64,000 nt of DNA from positions 6,318 to 70,317 of the forward strand of contig JBBQHC010000002.1 of NCBI GenBank assembly GCA_038323615.1, written 5' to 3'. The first letter of the stretch is position 1; each line of letters opens with the position of its first letter. This document shows, in pieces, positions 8,144 to 15,490 of this stretch. The DNA comes from JBBKXP01 sp038323615. GTDB lineage: Bacteria > Pseudomonadota > Alphaproteobacteria > Rhodobacterales > Rhodobacteraceae. A program made the translations under genes and the position numbers. The notes beneath the pieces were generated by a model. It made no database searches. It was not told the origin of the DNA and saw only the letters and a list, made by a program, of their open reading frames with translations.

Positions 8144-9223
8144 ATGGCCGACTTTGACACCCAAATTCGTGAATCCCAGGAACAGGTTGCGCAGGCGCAA
8201 TCCAAGATCAGCGATCTGACAAGCCGGATCGAAATTGCCCGCCAAAAGATGGCGCAGGGCACCGATATCGCGGTCGATATCGAGAACGCCTCGCTTGAGG
8301 ATGTACACGCGCATACCGAACTGATGAACGCCAACATCGCCGAACTGATCATGGGGCTGGACGATGTGACATCCGGCTTTCAGCAGGATTTCGATGAGAT
8401 GCGGTCGAAGACGGGCATGGAGAGCTTCATTGGCTTCTTTTCCAAGGCCAAATCGGATTCGATGCGCGGCGAACGGATGCGCACGGCGTCCGTGGACGAC
8501 AAGTTGCAGGATCTGATCTCGAAATCCAACGTGATCCAGAAACTGCTGGAACAGCAGTTGACCATTCTGAACGAGCAAAAGGTCAAGGTCGAAGGCAACC
8601 TGACCGAGACGCTGGAAGAGCGCGAGGTCACGGTGGGTGAATTGGAGGCATCGCGGGCCGAGATTTTGGGTATGGACCCCAAAATCATCACCCTCGAAGG
8701 GCAGATTTCGGTTGAACAGGACGCTGCCAAGCGCACCAAACTGGAAACCGAACTGGCGGCGCTGAATACCCAATACAATGCGCTGGTGCAGGACGAGCAG
8801 GTCAAGCTGGCGAAATCGCAGACGCTGGAACGCTATATCGAAAAGGGCAAGACCTGGATCGACTCGTTGCAGAACCAAGCGGCAACCCAGATGGTGCTGA
8901 TCAACAAATTGCAGACCGATACCAAACAGCGGGTGGTCTTGTATGACGCCCTGACCAAATCGCTGAAGACCGCCCAGCAGCAGGACGTGGCGCACCGGAT
9001 CAACGAGATCGGGGTCAAGACCGACCAGGAGGCGCAGACCGCGATGGCGGCGATCGGGTCGGCGACCAACGCCAAGATGGCCGACATGCTCGAGGCGCAC
9101 GAGGACCACATGGTCTTCGCCCGCGAGGTGCTTGAGCAAAAGGCCAAGGCGGACGAACGGTTCATCCGGCGGTTTCAGAAGATCGTCGAGAAGCACGACA
9201 AGAACCTGTATGGGGCCGAGTAG
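8144..9223 (+). CDS. Long coiled-coil protein, first gene of AAA+ cluster
   Basis: 359 residues, almost entirely alpha-helical heptad-type sequence. It is rich in E/K/Q/A with no signal peptide or membrane segment. The N-terminal 45 residues (QIRESQEQVAQAQSKISDLTSRI) and residues 110-270 look like coiled coil. Between them is a less repetitive segment, MESFIGFFSKAKSDSMRGERM. The C-terminal half (YIEKGKTWIDSLQNQAATQMVLINKLQ and so on) faintly recalls TelA/toxic-anion-resistance proteins, but I cannot confirm that. Position and spacing make it the leading member of the 8.1-15.4 kb operon; it is a plausible adaptor or scaffold for the AAA+ protein. Confidence 0.75.
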   Translation: MADFDTQIRESQEQVAQAQSKISDLTSRIEIARQKMAQGTDIAVDIENASLEDVHAHTELMNANIAELIMGLDDVTSGFQQDFDEMRSKTGMESFIGFFSKAKSDSMRGERMRTASVDDKLQDLISKSNVIQKLLEQQLTILNEQKVKVEGNLTETLEEREVTVGELEASRAEILGMDPKIITLEGQISVEQDAAKRTKLETELAALNTQYNALVQDEQVKLAKSQTLERYIEKGKTWIDSLQNQAATQMVLINKLQTDTKQRVVLYDALTKSLKTAQQQDVAHRINEIGVKTDQEAQTAMAAIGSATNAKMADMLEAHEDHMVFAREVLEQKAKADERFIRRFQKIVEKHDKNLYGAE

Positions 9224-9224
9224 G

Positions 9225-9302
9225 ATGGGCGATTTCGTCCATTGTGACGGCGGGATGGGCAAATTGCCTGTCCTGCGGACCGGACAACCGTCGCGCCGCT
9301 AA
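9225..9302 (+). CDS. Possible 25-residue coupling peptide
   Basis: Begins one base after the coiled-coil gene's stop and encodes MGDFVHCDGGMGKLPVLRTGQPSRR. Its TAA stop (9300-9302) overlaps the ATG of the next gene (TAATG). The next gene has no evident Shine-Dalgarno sequence, so reading through this short frame could deliver ribosomes to it. It may be a non-functional coupling peptide or coincidence. Confidence 0.35.
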   Translation: MGDFVHCDGGMGKLPVLRTGQPSRR

Positions 9303-10426
9303 TGACCGCGCTCGACACTCCCCTCGACCATTTCAAGCTGGAGGACACCCGTGTCACCCGGCGCTATTTCGGCAAGTTCGAAAAGATCACCGGCTATCTG
9401 GGCAAGGTCGCCGCGGTGATGGAGGCGGAGGGTAGCTATTCCCGCGCCGACATCGCCATTATTGCCCGCTATCTGATCGGGCTGAATCTTACCTTTCGCG
9501 CATTGGCCCACAAATACCATTTCGCCGGCCGGTTCGCCCATGCCGGACAACTGACGTTCGATCGGGTCGAGTCAGGCTTTCCGGTCTTTTCGGAACTGAT
9601 GGAAATGGCCAATGACGCGCATCAGGCGGCGCGGCATCTGGAAGCCATGCCGACCCAAGAGGCGCTGAAGGATCAAATGGTGCGCACCATTGTCGGGGAG
9701 CAGTCGATCCCGACGAAATTGCAATACGCGCTGTCGCAGCGGCTGTATTACGAAGAACTGGTCAAGGGCGAATTGTTCTGGGCGCGCAATGACCCGCAGG
9801 CGGTCTGGATCGGCAATGCGCCCGACGGGCGGCGGACCTTTCAGGTGCATTGGGCGGTCTATGACAGTCAGGTCAACCTGCCGGTGATCTACCTGATGGA
9901 CCTCGAAGATAGCGGCCGCATTGGCCTGCCAAAAGACGAGCGCCGCTGGCCCGAGGCGCAGGCGCATCTGATGGCACAATCGCTGGACGGGCTGAAACTG
10001 CTGACCATCGCAACCGGCTTTGACACCGATTTCGACGACCTGCACCCGGTCCGGCTGCGCCGGTTCCATATCGGCCCGATGTACAGCCACGCCTTTACCC
10101 GCCAAGACGGCCCGTTGCGCGAGGTGCTGGAGGCGGCGCAGGCCCCGGTGGGCGAAGACTGGGCGCTGGTCTGGACCGAAGAGGATCTGGTGACCGACCG
10201 GGTGGACACGGTGAAATCGGGCTGGTTCGGGTCGGTTGAACGGCAGATTTTCGCGCTCGACCCGCTGCTGGGGCGCGGCGACATGCTGGGCGCGACCCGG
10301 ATGGAGCGGTCGCTGATCATGCCGGAACGGCCGTTTCAGGCCTTGGCTGAGAAAAAGCCGAAGGGGTTCGAGGATGTGCGCAAGTTCGTCGTCAGCCCCG
10401 GCGGTAAGGTGTTGAGTTATCGCTAG
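9302..10426 (+). CDS. Unrecognised 374-residue soluble protein of the AAA+ cluster
   Basis: I do not recognise a family. There is no signal peptide or membrane helix. The N-terminal third is helical (FGKFEKITGYLGKVAAVMEAE, then YLIGLNLTFRALAHKYHFAGRF). The central part has mixed strands with many aromatics (RTFQVHWAVYDSQVNLPVIYLMDLEDSG). The C-terminal third is positively charged (MERSLIMPERPFQALAEKKPKGF) and ends VVSPGGKVLSYR. The ATG start is the first in the open frame after a TGA at 9245. Conservation of the aromatic and charged blocks looks like a genuine globular protein. Operon partners suggest it works with the AAA+ ATPase. Confidence 0.75.
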   Translation: MTALDTPLDHFKLEDTRVTRRYFGKFEKITGYLGKVAAVMEAEGSYSRADIAIIARYLIGLNLTFRALAHKYHFAGRFAHAGQLTFDRVESGFPVFSELMEMANDAHQAARHLEAMPTQEALKDQMVRTIVGEQSIPTKLQYALSQRLYYEELVKGELFWARNDPQAVWIGNAPDGRRTFQVHWAVYDSQVNLPVIYLMDLEDSGRIGLPKDERRWPEAQAHLMAQSLDGLKLLTIATGFDTDFDDLHPVRLRRFHIGPMYSHAFTRQDGPLREVLEAAQAPVGEDWALVWTEEDLVTDRVDTVKSGWFGSVERQIFALDPLLGRGDMLGATRMERSLIMPERPFQALAEKKPKGFEDVRKFVVSPGGKVLSYR

Positions 10427-10430
10427 GGGC

Positions 10431-10450
10431 GACGGGTTGAAACCCGCCGT
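10431..10450. repeat. REP-like palindrome copy 2 (imperfect)
   Basis: GACGGGTTGAAACCCGCCGT, just after the stop at 10426. Same core as the other REP-like copies but with a one-base interruption in one arm. Confidence 0.6.
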
Positions 10451-10496
10451 GACGGGCGCGGATTGCGACGGTCGCGAAGCCGGACAGTGCGGATGC

Positions 10497-10530
10497 CTCC
10501 GGCGGGAATATTTAAGGCCAAAAGAAGGTG
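10497..10530 (+). other. AATATTT...GCCAAAAG module, partial copy
   Basis: CTCCGGCGGGAATATTTAAGG followed by CCAAAAGAAGGTGAA immediately ahead of the AAA+ gene. It lacks the upstream GGGGGC hairpin seen in full copies. It also supplies an AGG/AGGA-rich stretch next to the ribosome binding site of the AAA+ gene. Confidence 0.5.
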
Positions 10531-10540
10531 AATCAGGACC

Positions 10541-12475
10541 ATGAGCCAGACGAGCGATCAGATGGAACTGCGCGAGGCGGATGTGCGCAAGCACTATCCG
10601 GCGGCTTTGGCCCTGCTGGAAGGGTTCGATCACAGCCCGCGGATTGCGACGGGCACTGTCGCCGCCCCGGTTGAACGGTCCGATGGGATCGGGACGCGCC
10701 GCGCGTTCCGGTCGACCACACCGGGGCTTGTTGGGCGCAGGGTGGCGCGAACCGAAGGGATTCAACTGCTGACGCGGATTGCCGGGGTCGAAGGTGGCGA
10801 GGGGCTGACCTCGCCGGTGCAGGCCGCGGTGATGCAGGTCTTGCGCCGCGCTGTCGCCATCGCCATGGCCGTGGCCGAACAATACGCCGACCGTACCGGG
10901 TTGACCGACCTCAAGCGCGCCAACCTCGAAGGGGCGCTGCCCACCGCCAAAGGGTCGGAGTTTTCCGAATTGCTGACCGCCGAGGCATTGATCACGCTTT
11001 ATGTTTTTGGGTCAGCCACGGCGTTTCTGCTGGCCTCTCACGCCGGGACCGAAACCGTCGAAGTGGGCGAGGTCGAGGAGGTTTTGACCGACAACGGCCA
11101 ACTCGCTTTGCACGGCGCGCTGTGGGAGTTGGATCAGGACATCGGCGCACTGGCCGCGTCCGAGCCCAAACTGGTCGCCACCGTGCTGGCATTCGCCGAG
11201 GCGCTGATGGACAAGGTCAGTGCGCGGGCCAGCACCGCCGCCCGGCTGGAACCCTTCAACGCGGCAAGCTGGAAAGTTGAAGCCGACGGGTTCAGCGTGC
11301 GCGGTTTCACCCCCGCCCGGGCCGCCAGATCGACCACGCTAACAATGACCTTCAAGCAACCCAACGAGGTGATCGGCAATCACATCGCTAAATATCAGGC
11401 AATGAAACTGTCCAAGATGATCATGGCCTATGATTTCGACCGGCGCTTGAATCCCTTTGCCGAATTGGGCGGTTTCATTTTCACCTTCATGGGCGACGGC
11501 GCACCGGGGACCGGCAAGACGACGCTGATTCAGATGATGGCCGGGCTGATCAATGGCTATTGTCAGACGGCGGGCTATCCGTTTCGGTATCAGAACCTGT
11601 CGACCGACAATATCGACAGTTATCAGGGCAAATCGGGGCAGAACGCCAAGGCGTTCATAACGTCTATTATCGACCCCGCCGTGATCGGATTTGGTACCAT
11701 CGACGATATTGACCAACTGGCCGGCAAGCGCGGCGATCGCCAGTCGAGCGCCGGTCAATTGGAAATTACCGCGGTGTTGATGGAAAGTTTCGCCGGGGCC
11801 AATACGGTCGTGCGCGGGAACTGCACGTTCGGGATGTTTTCCAATTATCCCGAAAACGTCGATGACGCCCTGCGCCAGCGGGCCGGGGCGCGGTTTCTGG
11901 TCGACGGGCCGATCACGCGCGACGATTATATCGACATTCTGTATCTGCTGATGGGCAAGAACCACAAGATCCCGGTCGGCGATCATCAGGTCTATGCCGC
12001 GCAGGAGATCAAAAAGGCTGTCGCGGACAGCTTTGAAAGTCATGCAAAGCCGCATGAGGAAGGACTGGAAAAGGTCTATAACCGGGTCAGCAGGGATATT
12101 GGCAAGCTGGATACGATTACCAAGCTCGGCACTTATCTGAAGGGTATTCAAGAGGCCGACCCCCGTTTCACCGGTCGCGCGATCAAGAATATCACCGACG
12201 CGGTCAAGGTGCGGGCGATGGATTTCGAATTGCCGGACGAATGGATGGAAACCCCCGATCTGTTTCTTTTCAGATCCTACGACGAGAAGATGGGCATGAT
12301 CGAGGAACTGCGCCAGCCGATCACCGTCGAGATGGTGATTCAGGAAATCAACCGCTATGCGGATTCCGAATTCCGCTATGCCGATAAATCCGACGAGGTC
12401 GCGATTGCCGATATGGTGCGCGACTATGCCCGGCAGGAAGAGGCGAAGCGGCGCTATCTGGAGGGCAGGGAATGA
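10541..12475 (+). CDS. AAA+ ATPase with large uncharacterised N-terminal domain
   Basis: 644 residues. Residues 1-280 form an unrecognised, largely helical domain. The ATPase core follows: Walker A GDGAPGTGKTT (residues 318-328), Walker B VIGFGTIDDID (381-391, Asp388-Asp389 in place of the usual Asp-Glu), a sensor-1-like SNYP (434-437) and DDALRQRAGAR (441-451), with Arg residues placed like arginine fingers. This layout is that of classic AAA proteins (FtsH/p97 type), which work as hexamers to remodel proteins. There is no protease HExxH and no membrane helix. The C-terminal 180 residues are helical with a basic end. It is preceded by AGGTGAATCAGGA; its stop overlaps the next ATG (ATGA). Confidence 0.85.
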   Translation: MSQTSDQMELREADVRKHYPAALALLEGFDHSPRIATGTVAAPVERSDGIGTRRAFRSTTPGLVGRRVARTEGIQLLTRIAGVEGGEGLTSPVQAAVMQVLRRAVAIAMAVAEQYADRTGLTDLKRANLEGALPTAKGSEFSELLTAEALITLYVFGSATAFLLASHAGTETVEVGEVEEVLTDNGQLALHGALWELDQDIGALAASEPKLVATVLAFAEALMDKVSARASTAARLEPFNAASWKVEADGFSVRGFTPARAARSTTLTMTFKQPNEVIGNHIAKYQAMKLSKMIMAYDFDRRLNPFAELGGFIFTFMGDGAPGTGKTTLIQMMAGLINGYCQTAGYPFRYQNLSTDNIDSYQGKSGQNAKAFITSIIDPAVIGFGTIDDIDQLAGKRGDRQSSAGQLEITAVLMESFAGANTVVRGNCTFGMFSNYPENVDDALRQRAGARFLVDGPITRDDYIDILYLLMGKNHKIPVGDHQVYAAQEIKKAVADSFESHAKPHEEGLEKVYNRVSRDIGKLDTITKLGTYLKGIQEADPRFTGRAIKNITDAVKVRAMDFELPDEWMETPDLFLFRSYDEKMGMIEELRQPITVEMVIQEINRYADSEFRYADKSDEVAIADMVRDYARQEEAKRRYLEGRE

Positions 12476-12825
12476 CCGGCATCACTCAGGCCTTTGCCGG
12501 CGGGCTGATCTTGCCGGCCGTCTGTGTTGCGGCGCTGGGCTGGGTCGTGCCGCGTCTGTTGGCGTTGATATTCCCCGAAGGCGTCACGGCGCTGATGCTA
12601 CTGGCCTTGACGGCAACGGTTGTCATGCTGGCGTTTGGGGCCGGGTTTTTCGCGCTGCTTTATGTCTGGCAGGGCGTCCCGTTCGACATGCTGTTCGAGG
12701 GGGGCATCGCGGCGGGTGTGCTGCATTTCGGGCAACTTGGCCTGATTTCAGCCCTGTTATGGGCACCAATCCTGGTGCTGTCGGTGGCGGGTCTGCCGAA
12801 AAACTGGGTGACGATGGTATGGTGA
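12472..12825 (+). CDS. Small integral membrane protein, AAA+ cluster
   Basis: 117 residues with three hydrophobic segments: about 10-33 (AGGLILPAVCVAALGWVVPRLLAL), 37-68 (TALMLLALTATVVMLAFGAGFFALLYVW) and 82-108 (VLHFGQLGLISALLWAPILVLSVAGL). Few charges; no family recognised. It starts inside the AAA+ gene's stop (ATGA) and its own stop lies seven bases into the next gene, so translation is coupled at both ends. This suggests fixed stoichiometry with the ATPase and the following membrane protein. Confidence 0.72.
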   Translation: MTGITQAFAGGLILPAVCVAALGWVVPRLLALIFPEGVTALMLLALTATVVMLAFGAGFFALLYVWQGVPFDMLFEGGIAAGVLHFGQLGLISALLWAPILVLSVAGLPKNWVTMVW

Positions 12826-13127
12826 ACTGGTTTCTTGCGATCCTGGTTGTCGGCCCCTGTCTGATCGGGGCCTTTGCCGGTTGGCGCGGCGGCCGGGTTG
12901 AAATGACTGTGCCCGCCGACATCCTGCGCCCGCTTGGCCTGACGCTGCTTGCGGCTCTCGCATGGTCGGCGGTGTTCGTGCTGGGGGTCCACGGTGTGAC
13001 CAATGCGGCGCTGGGCGGGGCGTTCACCTGGACCGCGTTCCTGCCGTTTCTGGGGGTCGCCCTGCCGTTCGCGATCCCGTTGACGGTGATCGCCTTTTTC
13101 GTCAGTGCAAGGGCGTATCAGCGATGA
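12819..13127 (+). CDS. Small integral membrane protein, AAA+ cluster
   Basis: 102 residues with three hydrophobic segments: about 3-20 (NWFLAILVVGPCLIGAFAGW), 38-58 (LGLTLLAALAWSAVFVLGV) and 70-95 (TWTAFLPFLGVALPFAIPLTVIAFFV). Residues 21-37 form a short charged loop (RGGRVEMTVPADILRP). It starts at 12819, overlapping the previous gene by seven bases, and its TGA overlaps the ATG of the next gene (ATGA at 13124). Not recognised. It probably pairs with the preceding protein as a two-subunit membrane module. Confidence 0.7.
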   Translation: MVNWFLAILVVGPCLIGAFAGWRGGRVEMTVPADILRPLGLTLLAALAWSAVFVLGVHGVTNAALGGAFTWTAFLPFLGVALPFAIPLTVIAFFVSARAYQR

Positions 13128-14476
13128 ATCTGCTGATTGAAAAGGGGCTGATGTTCGGCAATCTGATCCGGGTCGATAGCCCGGTATTGGTTGATCGCTA
13201 TAACCGGGCGCTGAAACATCTGACCGGCAAAACCACCACGCTGAAAGAGTTTCATATCGACATTTCCGGCTATTCGCCCGAGGTCGGGGATGAATTGAAC
13301 GACCATTTGTATCTCAACCACAACGGGGTGAACCGGCAATTCATTCTGCTGACGACAGAACAGACGACGGCGCCGCTGCTGAACGCCAACTTTTCCACCT
13401 CGCGCGGCATCCTGCGCCAGTTTTATACCGCCAATGCGGCGCAACTGTTCGCCCTGACGGCCCGCGACGCGGTGGCGGGCGAATTGATCAATTCGGTCTA
13501 TGTCGCGCCCACCGCCGCCGCCCTGTTCGACATCCGCAAGATCACGGTCGAGGCGGATACCACCGACGGCACCGTCGCGACGGCAGCGAAATTGGGGGCA
13601 ATGATCGACCAGTTCAAAACCGAAAAGGACGCGTGGTTTGACGATGTGCTGATCGCGCAGATGATCGGGCTGGCCAAGGAAACCGGCGATCTGACGCGCA
13701 ATCCGGTGGCCCTGCAAAAGATGAGCTTTGCGCAGGATAATTTCTGGACCGGCCTGTTCGGCGGCCTCTATCTGTTTCGCGGTGTCACCCATCCGGCGGC
13801 GATTGCCGCGACGGACAAGGCCAAACTTGGCGATCTGCCGATCCCCTATGTCTTTGATTTCAAGGACCGGTCGGCCATTGCCAAATTTCTTGAATTGAAC
13901 GGGCTTGCCGAACCCATCGTCAAGGCGCGGGGCATCGATGCCGCTGCGATCCTGCATCAAAAGATGGATTTCGTCGTCGCCGAGGTCGCCAGCAAACTGG
14001 GCGAGGATATGGCGGGGGCCACCCGGCGCGACCTGCGCAATCTGGGGCGACGTTATGCTGACAAACTGCCCGCCGAATGGCAGGGTCTGGCGGCGCTGGC
14101 CCGCTGGGCCGAGGATGGTGGCGACTGGCCAACGATCACATCCAACCATCCGGCCTATTTCTACACCCTGCGGGCGACGGCCCACCCCGACGCCGATCTG
14201 GTGAATATGCTACTCGCTGATTTGGCTCCGCTGGACATCCGGCAGTTGTTTATCTGCCATAAAGAGGCGTTTTATGCGGCCTATGCCGGCTGGCCGGTTG
14301 AAAAGCAGGCCTATGTGGCGGACTTTCTGGAGCGCGAATATCAGGTGGACAAGGCCGGGACCCGCGCGGCGCTGTTCGGACACGAGGCGGCGATGGAAGA
14401 ACCGGCACCGGTGACCCGGCCAAAGGTTGATATCGTCGATCTGGTAGGGCCCTGGGGCGCGATCAAGAGGAGATAG
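13124..14476 (+). CDS. Unrecognised 450-residue soluble protein of the AAA+ cluster
   Basis: Begins MNLLIEKGLMFGNLIRVDSP at 13124, within the previous gene's stop; the frame stays open upstream but only as a shadow. No signal peptide or membrane segments. Landmarks are FHIDISGYSPEVGDELNDHLYLNH near residue 45, STSRGILRQF, DAWFDDVLIAQMIGLAKETGDLTRNP near 180, FWTGLFGGLYLF and a helical C-terminus containing ITSNHPAYFYTLRATAHPDADLV. I associate proteins of this look with Rhodobacterales and with AAA+ neighbours of this type, but know no function. The sequence looks strongly constrained (balanced, low indel-like content), arguing for a real complex subunit. Confidence 0.75.
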   Translation: MNLLIEKGLMFGNLIRVDSPVLVDRYNRALKHLTGKTTTLKEFHIDISGYSPEVGDELNDHLYLNHNGVNRQFILLTTEQTTAPLLNANFSTSRGILRQFYTANAAQLFALTARDAVAGELINSVYVAPTAAALFDIRKITVEADTTDGTVATAAKLGAMIDQFKTEKDAWFDDVLIAQMIGLAKETGDLTRNPVALQKMSFAQDNFWTGLFGGLYLFRGVTHPAAIAATDKAKLGDLPIPYVFDFKDRSAIAKFLELNGLAEPIVKARGIDAAAILHQKMDFVVAEVASKLGEDMAGATRRDLRNLGRRYADKLPAEWQGLAALARWAEDGGDWPTITSNHPAYFYTLRATAHPDADLVNMLLADLAPLDIRQLFICHKEAFYAAYAGWPVEKQAYVADFLEREYQVDKAGTRAALFGHEAAMEEPAPVTRPKVDIVDLVGPWGAIKRR

Positions 14477-14479
14477 GCA

Positions 14480-14755
14480 ATGGCGTTCATCAAACTTTTC
14501 GTTTTTGGGTTTATCTTTCTCAGCGTGATCTACCTGTCGATTTCGATCTATTCGCGCTCGGTCCGGCGTGAAAAGCTGGAAAAACGCTGGGATGCAAATC
14601 CGCCCGAGGGGGCCGACGCCGCGGCGCGGGATGCCTATATCGCGGAAGGCATGGCCGTCTATCACCACGGTTTGCGGCGCAAGCTGATTGCGCTGGTCTA
14701 TGTCGTGCCGACCCTTATTATCGCGGTGATCCTCTACATCACGAACGCCAACTAA
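14480..14755 (+). CDS. Small two-helix membrane protein, AAA+ cluster
   Basis: 91 residues. Transmembrane segments at about 4-24 (IKLFVFGFIFLSVIYLSISIY) and 66-87 (LIALVYVVPTLIIAVILYI), separated by a charged 40-residue loop (SRSVRREKLEKRW..DANPPEGADAAARDAYIAEGM). The Arg/Lys cluster after the first helix predicts a cytosolic loop with both ends outside. It starts three bases after the previous stop. Function unknown. Confidence 0.72.
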   Translation: MAFIKLFVFGFIFLSVIYLSISIYSRSVRREKLEKRWDANPPEGADAAARDAYIAEGMAVYHHGLRRKLIALVYVVPTLIIAVILYITNAN

Positions 14756-14767
14756 AGGACTGATTCC

Positions 14768-15445
14768 ATGCGCTATGTCAGAATGACGTTTCGGTTGATT
14801 GTCGTCGTGATCCTGTTCAGCTTTTTCCACTACGTCCTGCCACAGCACGATATTGCCAAGGTGACCGGCACCTCGATCATTCCGACCGATCTGGGGGGTT
14901 TGAACAGCATCTTTTATGCGCAGACTGACAGCGGCAACGCGACCCTGCCAACGCGCAGTTTGCGGCTGATCAACACAACGAAACGGAACACGTTCCTGCT
15001 GGGGTTCATCCCGCGCGATAGCGAAAGCATCATGGTTTATCGCAACGAGGATACCGGCTGGATCTGGCCGCCCTATTTCAAGTTCGACAGTTCTGATTTG
15101 CAGGCGACGGCAGACGCAAATGTGTCGACTGCGGACAATCCGCGCTGGGTCGTCATCACCCACTACGGCTGGCGCAACCGATTCTTTACGATCTATCCCA
15201 ATGCTATCGGCATCCGTCCGGTATCGGGGCCGGATGTGCGGATCATCCCGTGGTTCAACATCTTTTTCTTTATCTTCCTGGCCATCGCTTACGTGTTTCT
15301 GCGGGCGATGTGGGCGCAGTTCCGCGAACGATCGGTCGATCCGCTGCTCGATTCGGCGGGCAACCGGATGGACGAGGTCAGCGCAGGCGTGGCCGAGCGG
15401 CGCAGCCGGATCAGTCGGTGGTTTGATTCGTGGCGGCGCAAATAG
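14768..15445 (+). CDS. DUF1523 family membrane protein, last gene of AAA+ cluster
   Basis: 225 residues. N-terminal helix at about 8-25 (FRLIVVVILFSFFHYVLP), a 125-residue extracytoplasmic domain with the DUF1523 signature (VYRNEDTGWIWPPYFKFDSSDLQA, THYGWRNRFFTIYPNA, RPVSGPDVRIIPWFNI), a second helix at about 157-178 and a basic cytosolic tail. DUF1523 proteins are common in Rhodobacterales but have no known role. The 12-base gap to the preceding gene indicates co-transcription. It gives the cluster a periplasm-facing component. Confidence 0.82.
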   Translation: MRYVRMTFRLIVVVILFSFFHYVLPQHDIAKVTGTSIIPTDLGGLNSIFYAQTDSGNATLPTRSLRLINTTKRNTFLLGFIPRDSESIMVYRNEDTGWIWPPYFKFDSSDLQATADANVSTADNPRWVVITHYGWRNRFFTIYPNAIGIRPVSGPDVRIIPWFNIFFFIFLAIAYVFLRAMWAQFRERSVDPLLDSAGNRMDEVSAGVAERRSRISRWFDSWRRK

Positions 15446-15490
15446 GGGGGAGCTGCCCCCCGGCGGGTTGCGGTCAGAAAAAACCGCGGA

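Noticed and set aside
8129..9262. Long minus-strand open frame opposite the coiled-coil gene
   Set aside because: Leu/His/Gln-rich reverse complement of a coiled coil; typical antisense artefact.
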